From contig CALMSX010000074.1 of the NCBI GenBank assembly GCA_937872515.1, positions 1-64,000 of the forward strand: a DNA stretch of 64,000 nucleotides, given 5' to 3'. Of this stretch, positions 54,201 through 62,778 are shown in pieces. This DNA is from an uncultured Bacteroidota bacterium. GTDB taxonomy: Bacteria; Bacteroidota; Bacteroidia; Chitinophagales; Saprospiraceae. The position numbers and the translations under genes are program-made. Numbering within the stretch: position 1 is the stretch's first letter; every line of letters begins with the position of its first letter. The notes beneath the pieces were generated by a model. It did not search any database and was not told the DNA's origin. It worked only from the letters and a program-made list of their open reading frames with translations.

Positions 54201-55133
54201 TCATATCTCATTTATCAAATTCCATATTTCGTCAACCGATTTCTGTTTTGGCACCAAGGTCAAAACTACATTTCCTGACGATTTGTAGGATGTTTCTCCT
54301 AAAAAATAGTTTCCATTTTGTTCAGAAAGTGTAATGACTTTTACAAAACCACCCCGGGCAATGGCGTTGGAACAAAACTTACCATTTTTAAAACTCAGTT
54401 TTCTCACCATCTTTTCATTTGGCAATACAGCTACCGCGATGGTGTTTTTATCGCTATAATTGTCAGGTAAATTGACACAAAGCTCAATATTGTCGGATTT
54501 TGCCTTTGCCTGTCCGACCATAAACTGACCAACTGATTTTAAGTTGGCTTTATACCCTATTCCAAAAATTGTACCATTCTCAGTATCCAGATTCCAGCTT
54601 CCGGTAGAAATGCCTCCTAAGTTAGCACCATCAATTGTGGTTTCCCACACATTGTTTTTCCAAAAATATAGCTTAGACGTATTGATATCGCTGTTTTCAG
54701 TGTAAGGGACAAAGGCGGTTAAACCCTGGCTTTGAGGGTTGAGAAACACTTCATTTTCTCCCTGTTTAAACTTAAATGAGAGGGTGAAATACGATTTAAC
54801 ATCGTCGTTTCCGCTGGTGGTTTCTCTGCCATTCACAATAGAAGTAGCAAATCTGGTGTCGACATGGTATTCCATGACAACAGATCCTTTAACGTTTTTG
54901 CCGTCACCGTAGATTAAAACGGAAGCCGGAATTTCAATGACTACCTCATTTGGGCCCACTACTAAATTTTTCTCCTCCGCATTGATAAGAGCAGAATTTT
55001 TATAACCATTTAACAGATTCAGCAAATTTTCCACATTTCCCAGGTCTGAATTGGGTACAAACTCTTCGCTATTTTTAAAGCAAGCTGTTGTAGAAAAAAT
55101 GATGGCAAAAAAGGTTAGGTATAAAAGACGCAT
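54201..55133 (-). CDS. Lipoprotein of unknown function, last gene of the sigma operon
   Basis: The 310-residue protein starts at ATG 55133. A lipobox FSTTACFKN marks a lipoprotein of the envelope. The mature part is beta-rich with Gly/Asn (VGPNEVVIEIPASVLIYGDGKNVKGSVVMEYHVDTRF, LTLSFKFKQGENEVFLNPQ), and TLTLVPKQKS-like strands at the end. No family recognised. The gene follows the sigma/anti-sigma-like pair, whose stop is 9 bases upstream of this start, so it is probably under the same sigma factor. Confidence 0.65.
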   Translation of the reverse strand: MRLLYLTFFAIIFSTTACFKNSEEFVPNSDLGNVENLLNLLNGYKNSALINAEEKNLVVGPNEVVIEIPASVLIYGDGKNVKGSVVMEYHVDTRFATSIVNGRETTSGNDDVKSYFTLSFKFKQGENEVFLNPQSQGLTAFVPYTENSDINTSKLYFWKNNVWETTIDGANLGGISTGSWNLDTENGTIFGIGYKANLKSVGQFMVGQAKAKSDNIELCVNLPDNYSDKNTIAVAVLPNEKMVRKLSFKNGKFCSNAIARGGFVKVITLSEQNGNYFLGETSYKSSGNVVLTLVPKQKSVDEIWNLINEI

Positions 55134-55141
55134 AATTAACA

Positions 55142-56563
55142 CTAGATTTTATAACGGATTGCCGCAGCAACGTTTGCCAGAAAATAACTTTGATCAACAG
55201 GGTGGGTAACCTTGGTAATGGAACCTGGCATCCACCTGAAATTGGGCTCAATCGACATTTGGACATTTTTTGTCAACTGGTAGTTGATGCCCAAGCCCCC
55301 ATAAAAACTCAAACCTATGTTGTTTTTATAGATTTCTGCTTCCTGCAGTTTAACCAATTTGTTGCTGTAAGGGTCCAAAATTTTCCCTGACTGCACCAGG
55401 CTCAGATTGACCAATGGGCCTACAACCAGGCTGTAGGAGAGTCTTCTTTTGCCCGGAATGGTGTACTGCACCAACAGGGGAATATCGTAGAGCGCAATTT
55501 TATTGTAATGCGTTACCGTATTGGTACCAGGGATTTCCACATTTTCAGTCGTTTTGATGGAATCTATGATGTTAAATTGATCATCATAAATGTACTTAAC
55601 GGTGGTAATGGTTTGAATCTGGACAGAATTGGGATCGGTATAAGAAAATTTCTCGTTGATATTTGAATAGTTAAAGCCGGTTTTAAATGCCAGACCATTG
55701 TTCCAACCCATTCCGATCCTAAATCCTGCGGAATAGGAAAGGTAAGGACTTTCGGTTTTTTCTCTAAGTGCTCTATAACCTGATCCTTCTGCATTTTTTT
55801 CATGAAGCGATTTAATCGCATAATCATTGGAAAAGTAAAGTTCAAAAAAGGTGACATTGTCTTTTCTGACAAAGCTGGGACATTGTAAAGCAGAGTGTTT
55901 TTTCATTGATGAATTGATCTCTTCAATGACATCACTTTGATCTGTACCAAATACCCTTAAAAAGGAAGGAATAGTGGTGGTGTTGATACGTTCCCCTCTT
56001 CTTGTCAACCTTTGGGCACCATTGATTTCATCAGCCTCGGCAATAAAAGATGGAAAACTGCTTGTAACTGCCTCGGTAGGATTGATTTGTGAAGTTCCAT
56101 CTGGAGTGGCACCAGAGTTGGAATTATCAGCCACATTGTTGATAGTATTAAAGGTCTTGCTCTTTTGAGAAGGATTAGATTTCGATGCCTTTCCCGCTAC
56201 TTTAAAACTGGGTTCAACTTTAGCATTACTGACAATCGGTTGAGATCCTGTTGCTACAGAACCATCGGTAGTGAGGTTTAGGTCATTTGTGGTACCTCCC
56301 TGTGATGCAATTGGACTGCTGTCTGCGCTTTGTTTGTTGGTTGCTTCCGGTTGATCAGTTGTACTACTACCCCACCATTGGCTGCCTGCCCACAAACCCA
56401 GTCCTGATATCGCAAATAAGAGCACCATAAAATAGAGCCAAACCGGATAGGTTTTTCTTTTCTTTTCGGGCAAATTTTGCTGGATGCGCTGCCACATATC
56501 TGAGGGATATGGGGCTTCCGCCTTTTGCATTTTACTCCTAATGATCTTATCAAATTCCTTCAT
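55142..56563 (-). CDS. Anti-sigma-like N-terminus fused to an outer-membrane beta-barrel
   Basis: The 473-residue protein has a 38-residue hydrophilic start (EFDKIIRSKMQKAEAPYPSDMWQRIQQNL), as in the sigma-binding region of Bacteroidota anti-sigma proteins, then a membrane helix at about residues 40-60 (WLYFMVLLFAISGLGLW). A Ser/Thr/Asn-rich spacer (residues about 65-235) follows, then a C-terminal region (about 236-473) with barrel-type strands (YSAGFRIGMGWNNGLAFKTGFNYSN, YSLVVGPLVNLSLV, IGLSFYGGLGINYQL, VQMSIEPNFRWMP), typical of the PorT/OMP_b-brl group. It starts 4 bases inside the sigma gene. How one chain spans both membranes is not clear. Confidence 0.75.
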   Translation of the reverse strand: MKEFDKIIRSKMQKAEAPYPSDMWQRIQQNLPEKKRKTYPVWLYFMVLLFAISGLGLWAGSQWWGSSTTDQPEATNKQSADSSPIASQGGTTNDLNLTTDGSVATGSQPIVSNAKVEPSFKVAGKASKSNPSQKSKTFNTINNVADNSNSGATPDGTSQINPTEAVTSSFPSFIAEADEINGAQRLTRRGERINTTTIPSFLRVFGTDQSDVIEEINSSMKKHSALQCPSFVRKDNVTFFELYFSNDYAIKSLHEKNAEGSGYRALREKTESPYLSYSAGFRIGMGWNNGLAFKTGFNYSNINEKFSYTDPNSVQIQTITTVKYIYDDQFNIIDSIKTTENVEIPGTNTVTHYNKIALYDIPLLVQYTIPGKRRLSYSLVVGPLVNLSLVQSGKILDPYSNKLVKLQEAEIYKNNIGLSFYGGLGINYQLTKNVQMSIEPNFRWMPGSITKVTHPVDQSYFLANVAAAIRYKI

Positions 56564-57120
56564 ATAGCCACTTTGTACAATTCTACAATTTTTTCCTGTA
56601 ATAACTTTCTTGCTTTTACCAGCTGAGATCTTGATGTACTTTCTTCGATACCCAACATTTCTCCAATTTCCTTATGGTTATAACCTTCGATAACAAAAAG
56701 ATTAAAAACCGTTTTGTACCCCATCGGTAAGAGGTTGAGCAGTGCCAAAATCTCAGCCTCACTCAATTTAGACACCGCATCGGCCTCATCCCCTGATCTT
56801 GAGATGTGATCTTCGGTAATATCCTCAAAATAATGCTGTTTTTTTGTAATTTGTTTGAGCGCGGTATTGACAAATACTTTTCTTATCCAGGCATCAAAAG
56901 AGCCCGAACTTTCAAAACTTTCCAGGTAGGTAAATACCCTGATAAATCCTTCTTGTAAGATGTCTTCAGCCTCTTCTTGCGATTTGGCATACCTTTTACA
57001 AACAGCCATCATTTTACCGGCATAGCTGTGAAACAACCTCTCCTGGGCTCTCGCATCCCCCTGGATGGAACCTTGGATAAGTTGAATAAGATTTGGACTA
57101 TCCGGCATCAATGGCGACAT
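56560..57120 (-). CDS. ECF-type RNA polymerase sigma factor
   Basis: The 186-residue protein has sigma region 2 (SYAGKMMAVCKRYAKSQEEAEDILQEGFIRVFTYLESF, recognises -10) and region 4 (LNLLPMGYKTVFNLFVIEGYNHKEIGEMLGIEESTSRSQLVKARKLL, recognises -35), with no region 3 or 1.1, as in ECF sigma factors. It is coupled by a 4-base overlap to the anti-sigma-like gene. Its target genes are unknown. Upstream 57121-57269 shows no clear autoregulated ECF promoter to my eye. Confidence 0.92.
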   Translation of the reverse strand: MSPLMPDSPNLIQLIQGSIQGDARAQERLFHSYAGKMMAVCKRYAKSQEEAEDILQEGFIRVFTYLESFESSGSFDAWIRKVFVNTALKQITKKQHYFEDITEDHISRSGDEADAVSKLSEAEILALLNLLPMGYKTVFNLFVIEGYNHKEIGEMLGIEESTSRSQLVKARKLLQEKIVELYKVAI

Positions 57121-57269
57121 TACAATTGCACCTCTTTATACATAAGACACCCTTTACAAACAATACGCTGCCTGAAGGGTGCTTCCTATAAGGGTAATAT
57201 TTAAATTTTAATCTAATCGAGTAATTCTTGATTTTAATGAATTAGATCAGCCTGATAGCTTAAAAAATA

Positions 57270-58082
57270 TTAATTGGTATCTCCATCATCCTGGGGCAGG
57301 TCCACAGGAGGCACCTCTTTGGGAGGGGTGGGTTCTGCAGCAGGTTTTTCTTCAGAAAAAGCATTGTACTTTCCTTCCGCATACTTTTCAGCTTTTGAGA
57401 AAAAATCATCTTTTTCACCCCCAAGCATAGAACCACCGGTTGTTAAGTCTGTGTCCGCAAAATCTTTTTTGGGCTTGGCAGCCTCTTCTGCTTCTGAGCG
57501 AACTGCTTTTTCTTTCAGTTCCTCAAACTTTTCCTCCAGGGTATGGGCCGCTTCCTTGGCTTTTTCCACCATTTCATCTTTTGCCGCCATTACCTTTTCT
57601 CCGATGGTTTCTGACAGGGTCTTTGCCTTTTCAGCCAGTTCCCCTCCTTCTTCCATTACCTTGGCCCCTACTTTTTCGGTAAATGACTTCGCTTTGTCGA
57701 CAAACTCTTCACCGGTGTCAATCACTTTTTCCCCTACTTTTTCAGTAAAGTCAAGCGCTTTTTTTACATTTTCATTTTGAGACAACTGGTCCATGCCTTT
57801 CTCCATCTTTTCACCCAGGTCATTGGCTGCTTCCACGGTTTTATCCATCAGGCTATCAGCCAGATCCATGGCTTTATCCAGGCCTTGCTCTGCTTTTTCC
57901 AGGATTGACTCTTTTAATCCTGAAGTCTTGTTACCAATGTCGTTAACAGGCGGGGTCTCCGTTTTAGGTGTGTCTGTTCCGGAAATTTTTTCATCCACAA
58001 ACTCTTCTGCCTTATTAACTGCTGATTTTGCAACTGACTCGGTTGCAAACAATAATTTTTTAAGTGAACTCAATACACCCAT
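57270..58082 (-). CDS. Amphipathic-repeat protein (LEA/apolipoprotein-like)
   Basis: The 270-residue protein has no signal peptide. Its centre (residues about 60-190) consists of charged helical repeats such as FTEKVGEKVIDTGEEFVDKAK, FTEKVGAKVMEEGGELAEKAK, LSETIGEKVMAAKDEMVEKAK, with a roughly 22-residue period made of two 11-mers, a design seen in LEA proteins and apolipoproteins. The ends are Pro/Glu-rich. Stress tolerance or membrane binding are possible and unproven. It lies on the minus strand between the giant surface gene and the sigma operon. An open frame on the opposite strand (57274-57780) is a shadow of this repeat. Confidence 0.6.
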   Translation of the reverse strand: MGVLSSLKKLLFATESVAKSAVNKAEEFVDEKISGTDTPKTETPPVNDIGNKTSGLKESILEKAEQGLDKAMDLADSLMDKTVEAANDLGEKMEKGMDQLSQNENVKKALDFTEKVGEKVIDTGEEFVDKAKSFTEKVGAKVMEEGGELAEKAKTLSETIGEKVMAAKDEMVEKAKEAAHTLEEKFEELKEKAVRSEAEEAAKPKKDFADTDLTTGGSMLGGEKDDFFSKAEKYAEGKYNAFSEEKPAAEPTPPKEVPPVDLPQDDGDTN

Positions 58083-58187
58083 GATGTTTAGTTTTATTTA
58101 CTAATGTAACACCATTTTAGCACGTAACATTGAATTATTTATACCTATTTTTTATAATAATATATAAACAATTCTTCCTGACAGTGA

Positions 58188-61100
58188 TTAAGTTTTAATC
58201 CATTTTTGGGTAAATGAACACCCACCTGCATTAAAGGTAATAAAAAGCAGGGCCGCTGATGGTAAGTCGGATGTTTCTAAGGTGGTTACCCCCCGGCTCA
58301 AACCGTCCAGGACTTGGGTTGACAACAATCTTCCTGTAAGGTCGTAAAACTTAATTTCTACCCTACCCTGGATATCTTCATAGGAATCTAAATACAGGCT
58401 ATTGCCGTTGAATTTAAACGCAAGCCCACAATTGGTCAGTTCCGTCTCTGACGACCATTGCCATTTTAACATTCGGGCAGATAGATCTTTGCCATACCAT
58501 TGATTGATAAAATCAGTGGTCTTGGATTCATCGATTTGACCATCCAAAACTTCAAATAAAACATCATCTTTATCAAATGCATAAACTGCTTCTGGAGCAA
58601 AAAGCATTCGAAGCTCATTATTGTGAATGATAAAATCAACAAAGGGAAGGATGGCAGGATTAATCCTAATCTCTGCACCTTCATCAAGCAAAGGCAGTGC
58701 CATCTGAAAGCCTGTCATCTCAAGCTGATCATTGATCATTGCTTTAAAACCTGTGCCAGTTTTTTGCATATTAATCAGGGCTCCGGGAGTTCGGCTTTCT
58801 GCATCATCTCTCTTTAAATTTAAAGAAAAGTTGACATCGCCCATTTTAACAGAAATAAAATCCAACCCACTAATTTTATCTCCCTCCACCTCATTGAGTT
58901 GAATATAATCAGGATATCCAAACGGATTGGTCGGATTGGTAAACAGATGTTTGTCGTCTACAAAGGTATAACAGTCTCTATCGCCGGGCATTGTCTGGGT
59001 AGCGCCCAGAATTATTTTTCGCAGCACCACCAAATCCGATACACTTACTTTTTTATTTCCATCCATATCAGATGCTATGATCTTAATTGGGTCAGAAAAC
59101 TTAGTGACACCCAGGATGTGGCGTTGGATCAAGATCACATCCAGCGTAGAAAGTCCTTCAGAGATGCTGTCATTCTTTGCAGGTTTGATTTTATAACTTT
59201 TTCCAGATTCTACTTCTTCCACCTTGTATTTTCCAAGTTCATTGGTTAAAGTTTGATGAACCAGATCCATCTCTGTATTTGTGATGTCTATTTTTACACC
59301 CTGAACTACATTTCCTGTGCCAGCCTGCCAAATGAGGCCTGACAATTCAGTAAATACGCCGGCATCCTGACAGGCATTTCCATTATCTAGTAGAGTCAAA
59401 TGAACCACACAATAATCATTGTTGCCTTGAAGGTCGGTTACCCACATGTTGAGGTCAAGCATAGCTTCCTTTCCATCAGGAATATCAGCACATGTTAGAG
59501 TTCTCAGGGTATCATTGGTTAATTCGCTAAAGCTAAATCTGAGTTGGTGGGCAGGTGTACAATTGTCGTAACTATTAAGGTCAAAACTCCTGGCTTTGAT
59601 GGTAAGCTGTCCGGAAGATGGCATAATAACCGTGGTTATATTTGACACACAGTAAGGCGTTGGTTTCTTGCAGTCTTTTACGGTTATAAAATAGCTGCAA
59701 GATTTTTGATTGCCACAGTGATCTGACACTGTAAATTCCACCTTGTGTTTTCCATTACCCAGGTTGGCTTTAACAGCTGCTGTAGTACCAAAAACATCAT
59801 ATATGCCATTGTTATCTAAGTCTATTTTCCAGGCATACGCTAAGAGTGAATCGTGGGTACAATCATCAGAAACATCAGGTGTATGCAGATAGGCCACAGT
59901 ACCACAATTTTCTGAATAGTTGCACACCAGGGTGTCCCTGCATGGGGTATCAAAAACAGGGTCTACTAAATTGTTGTATTTTAAAATCTGGAGTCCGGTC
60001 CATTTGCCAAAGCCAGTTGTGGCATTGAATTGACACCAGTCGATAACTGTCCATGTGCGGATGATTTTGACACAAGCACCATCTGTAAAGGTAAAAATCT
60101 GATCTTCGAAGGTAGCGGCTACGTTGGCACACTTGGTATTATTAAATACAGGTTTTCCGGTTATTTGCGGATCCGTATCTCCGTATCCACATCCATTGTA
60201 TTCCTTATTAGCCGGAAAAACAATGTCTTCTCTATTGAACGGATCCGGATTGTCTATTCTAACGGTTTGGGTACAAGAGCTGGTGTTGCCATTTTTGTCG
60301 CTCACTGTAAACGTTCTATGCAAGAGTCCCTGATAACATTGCGTAAGATCTGTGACTTTGGAAGTCACATTTCCCGAACAATTGTCTCTGTAAAATCCAT
60401 CGTAGCCCACCAAGCCATTGTTGAATGCATCGTAAATGTAAATGGGATTGACCAAACTTTGGGCAGAGGCTACCTTACCTAAAAAATTCAGGTTAGCGGT
60501 ATCAATGGGAGTATGACAAGAGATGGTTATATGGGGAGGACAAGTAATAATTGGCGGCAATTTATCCTGCACCTGTACTTCTACCATACAAGTATTTGAA
60601 TTGCCAGAAAAGTCTGTTACCCTCAGAGCCACCATGACGGATTGGGCACTTTCTTTACAACAAAAATCTGCATAATCTTTAAACACAGCTGGAGCCACGC
60701 CACAGCTATCCGTCATCTTAGCAATTTTGTATTCAATAATGGCACAATTGTCGAGCGACCCATCATCCAGGCTGGTGGCCATTAATCGGGCAGTTCCCGA
60801 TCCATCTAAGGCTACTTTGGTGAACTGATCACAAATAGCAGTTGGTACTGAGTTATCCGCAACCGTAAGTAAATAATAACAGCTATCTGTATTATTGCAT
60901 TGATCTGTTAAATAGTAATAAACATAATAGGTTCCCAATGGCAAGTCATTGACAGAGGGTCCTGATCCACCGCCATCAACCAGGTATTGAGAAACATTGA
61001 TACCGGTAAAAGTATCGATGAGCGCAACCTGATAAGTCCAGGGTGAGCATTCAAAATAGATGACAGGTGGTTTCAATTTATAGGGTAAGGAGCCACAACT

Positions 61101-62396
61101 ATAAGGTGAAGCGTAGATAAGCGTATCATTTGGACAAAGCGCAATTGGAGCCAGGCTATCTTTTACTTTTATCACCTGGTTGTGTTCAGTGATGATTGTT
61201 CCACACCAATTGATGAGGGTCCATTTTCTGATAATTTTATAAGAAGCACCGCAGGCATCCAGCTTGGTATCGGTAAAAGTGGCGGCTAAATTGGTACAAC
61301 CTTCCACACCTGGCAAGCCGGTGGTATCTGGTGAAGGATAACCGGCAGCTGTCTTTGGCCATTCATCACCACATTCGAAGGCTGGTTTGGAAACATCATC
61401 AAAATTAAAAGGTAGGGCAACCTGCTCAAGGCTTCTGTTTTTAATAGAAATCACCTCAAAACAAGAAGAGGCATTTCCAAATGAATCAAGCGCATTCCAG
61501 GTCCGTGTAATTCTGCCTTGCAATCCTGTTTCACAAAGCAGGGGCTGATAAACATCGTTGTAGGAAAGTGTTGAAGGCCCGCATGCATCCAGCTGAGTTA
61601 CTCGGTAGGATTTGGGTCCCGTTTTTTTGGCCTTGGCCAAAGCAGGAATGGGAAGACCCAAGCTGTCGGCCTGGGTATAGTCACCACAAAAAAGAGTCTT
61701 ATTGGTGCAAAAAAGTGGAGGTGGTAATTTATCTTCTACTTTGATATAACCCCAGCAAGTATTGGTGCCACATTCGTGACCAACTGAATATTCGATCAGC
61801 TGGCCAATGTGTTCGCTGGTCAAAAGATTGTTGGCAATTTTTTTGCCCGACTGATCTTTGAGGGTCAGGAAATAAAATTGCTGGGGCTGAACCAAGTTGG
61901 TTACCAACATGGTGGGTAAAAGCTCCTGCGTGCAATCGGGGCCAAGTGCAATGTTGAGGTTACTATTACACACCATGGCAATATTGCCCATCAAGGTAAT
62001 ATGAACATCATCAGAAACCTGGACGAGAGGACCGAAACCATCGGGATCAAAAGATACCAGGATGAGATTAAAACCGCCGGAAATCTTATCAGCGGGGCCT
62101 GGTACATACACGGTGCCAATAGAAAATTGCACATTATCATCAAAAGAAGGCAGGAAATAGCCATCTCCGGTGGTGAACCAATATCCATCGTTGACGAGAC
62201 CCGAAATTTGGGCATTGAGAACCGGTAAAAAGAGTGAGTCGCTTTTACAGATGGTCTGATCCGGACCTGCATTGACAATTACCGATTGGCTTGAAGCAGA
62301 ATAAGTTGCCATAAAAAACAAAACAAGCCAGAGTCCACTTCTGAGAGCAGAGATGGGATAAGAAAAACAACTTGATATATTATGTTTTATAATCAA
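58188..62396 (-). CDS. Giant surface protein, HYR-like modules, dockerin-like pair and T9SS sorting domain
   Basis: The 1402-residue protein has a signal peptide (about residues 1-36, ending YSASSQ), then many Cys-containing modules with IDWCQF-, SLDDGSLDNC- and DKLPPIITCPPHITISC-type stretches, as in HYR-like and PKD-like repeats of Saprospiraceae surface proteins. About residues 1040-1085 resemble a carboxypeptidase-regulatory/SdrD-type module (VVQGVKIDITNTEMDLVHQTLTNELGKY). Residues about 1085-1130 hold a dockerin-like pair, each half a helix with Ca-binding side chains (GLSTLDVILIQRHILG and SDMDGNKKVSVSDLVVLRKIILG). The end (about residues 1320-1402) is a T9SS type A sorting domain. It is likely exported and bound to the cell surface; the ligand is unknown. 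Confidence 0.75.
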   Translation of the reverse strand: MIIKHNISSCFSYPISALRSGLWLVLFFMATYSASSQSVIVNAGPDQTICKSDSLFLPVLNAQISGLVNDGYWFTTGDGYFLPSFDDNVQFSIGTVYVPGPADKISGGFNLILVSFDPDGFGPLVQVSDDVHITLMGNIAMVCNSNLNIALGPDCTQELLPTMLVTNLVQPQQFYFLTLKDQSGKKIANNLLTSEHIGQLIEYSVGHECGTNTCWGYIKVEDKLPPPLFCTNKTLFCGDYTQADSLGLPIPALAKAKKTGPKSYRVTQLDACGPSTLSYNDVYQPLLCETGLQGRITRTWNALDSFGNASSCFEVISIKNRSLEQVALPFNFDDVSKPAFECGDEWPKTAAGYPSPDTTGLPGVEGCTNLAATFTDTKLDACGASYKIIRKWTLINWCGTIITEHNQVIKVKDSLAPIALCPNDTLIYASPYSCGSLPYKLKPPVIYFECSPWTYQVALIDTFTGINVSQYLVDGGGSGPSVNDLPLGTYYVYYYLTDQCNNTDSCYYLLTVADNSVPTAICDQFTKVALDGSGTARLMATSLDDGSLDNCAIIEYKIAKMTDSCGVAPAVFKDYADFCCKESAQSVMVALRVTDFSGNSNTCMVEVQVQDKLPPIITCPPHITISCHTPIDTANLNFLGKVASAQSLVNPIYIYDAFNNGLVGYDGFYRDNCSGNVTSKVTDLTQCYQGLLHRTFTVSDKNGNTSSCTQTVRIDNPDPFNREDIVFPANKEYNGCGYGDTDPQITGKPVFNNTKCANVAATFEDQIFTFTDGACVKIIRTWTVIDWCQFNATTGFGKWTGLQILKYNNLVDPVFDTPCRDTLVCNYSENCGTVAYLHTPDVSDDCTHDSLLAYAWKIDLDNNGIYDVFGTTAAVKANLGNGKHKVEFTVSDHCGNQKSCSYFITVKDCKKPTPYCVSNITTVIMPSSGQLTIKARSFDLNSYDNCTPAHQLRFSFSELTNDTLRTLTCADIPDGKEAMLDLNMWVTDLQGNNDYCVVHLTLLDNGNACQDAGVFTELSGLIWQAGTGNVVQGVKIDITNTEMDLVHQTLTNELGKYKVEEVESGKSYKIKPAKNDSISEGLSTLDVILIQRHILGVTKFSDPIKIIASDMDGNKKVSVSDLVVLRKIILGATQTMPGDRDCYTFVDDKHLFTNPTNPFGYPDYIQLNEVEGDKISGLDFISVKMGDVNFSLNLKRDDAESRTPGALINMQKTGTGFKAMINDQLEMTGFQMALPLLDEGAEIRINPAILPFVDFIIHNNELRMLFAPEAVYAFDKDDVLFEVLDGQIDESKTTDFINQWYGKDLSARMLKWQWSSETELTNCGLAFKFNGNSLYLDSYEDIQGRVEIKFYDLTGRLLSTQVLDGLSRGVTTLETSDLPSAALLFITFNAGGCSFTQKWIKT

Positions 62397-62504
62397 CTGT
62401 ATTGTATTGGTTTATGTCCTACAACATATTACAAATAGTTATAATACAAAAACCAAGCCAAATCCAAAGGGAGAGAATAAATACCAGAAAATGAGAGGGA
62501 TATA

Positions 62505-62537
62505 AAATAAAAAGGACCGGATTTTCATCCAGTCCTT
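62505..62537 (-). terminator. Rho-independent terminator of the small RNA candidate
   Basis: On the minus strand a stem of 11 positions (arms 62527-62537 and 62512-62522, one mismatch, 4-base loop TTTC/GAAA) is followed by a T-rich tract at 62511-62505. Opposite strand tail is not T-rich, so it acts on minus-strand RNA. It is 115 bases upstream of the giant-protein start. Confidence 0.7.
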
Positions 62538-62648
62538 CCTAATATCTAGGTGCTTGTAAGTTTTAAAAATAATGTTTACATCTTTTTGTGATGTGTATCT
62601 TAGAGACCAGCAGGTTAGTTAGAGAATCGCGTCATGTCTTTTTCAAAA
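62505..62648 (-). ncRNA. Candidate small RNA (about 144 nt), own promoter and terminator
   Basis: The 382-base gap 62397-62778 has no gene in any frame, yet it has a complete minus-strand transcription unit: a promoter at 62655-62686, a predicted start near 62648 and a terminator ending near 62505. Internal hairpins are possible (ACATC with GATGT; CCTA with TAGG). A six-codon frame MTRFSN lies about 10 bases from the start. It may instead be a leader with early termination (attenuator) for the giant surface protein, which begins downstream at 62396. Not SRP, 6S, RNase P or tmRNA by motif. Confidence 0.45.
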
Positions 62649-62654
62649 GCAATG

Positions 62655-62686
62655 CAAAGATAGAGCGCAATTTTGGTATCATCAAA
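62655..62686 (-). promoter_or_regulatory. Small RNA promoter (TTTG-N20-TATCTTTG)
   Basis: On the minus strand TTTG (62686-62683) and TATCTTTG (62662-62655) are separated by 20 bases, a complete Bacteroidota promoter of the same quality as the tRNA-Ala promoter. Nothing coding is close downstream until 62396. Confidence 0.75.
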
Positions 62687-62778
62687 TAATTTTAGAGAAT
62701 TTTGTCAATTTGGGTAAAAACTTAGTGATTTCTAATCCAAAATGGCTGTTTTTTTACACTATTTACACAAAATCTAAA

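Noticed and set aside
57274..57780. Open frame of 168 codons on the plus strand opposite the amphipathic protein
   Set aside because: It is a shadow of the Lys/Glu-rich repeats read on the other strand (Ser/Phe/Pro-rich residue use). No promoter or homology supports it.
62505..62648. SRP RNA, 6S RNA or RNase P RNA for the small RNA candidate
   Set aside because: The GGAAGGAAGC-type SRP loop, the large central bubble of 6S RNA and the RNase P core motifs are all absent.
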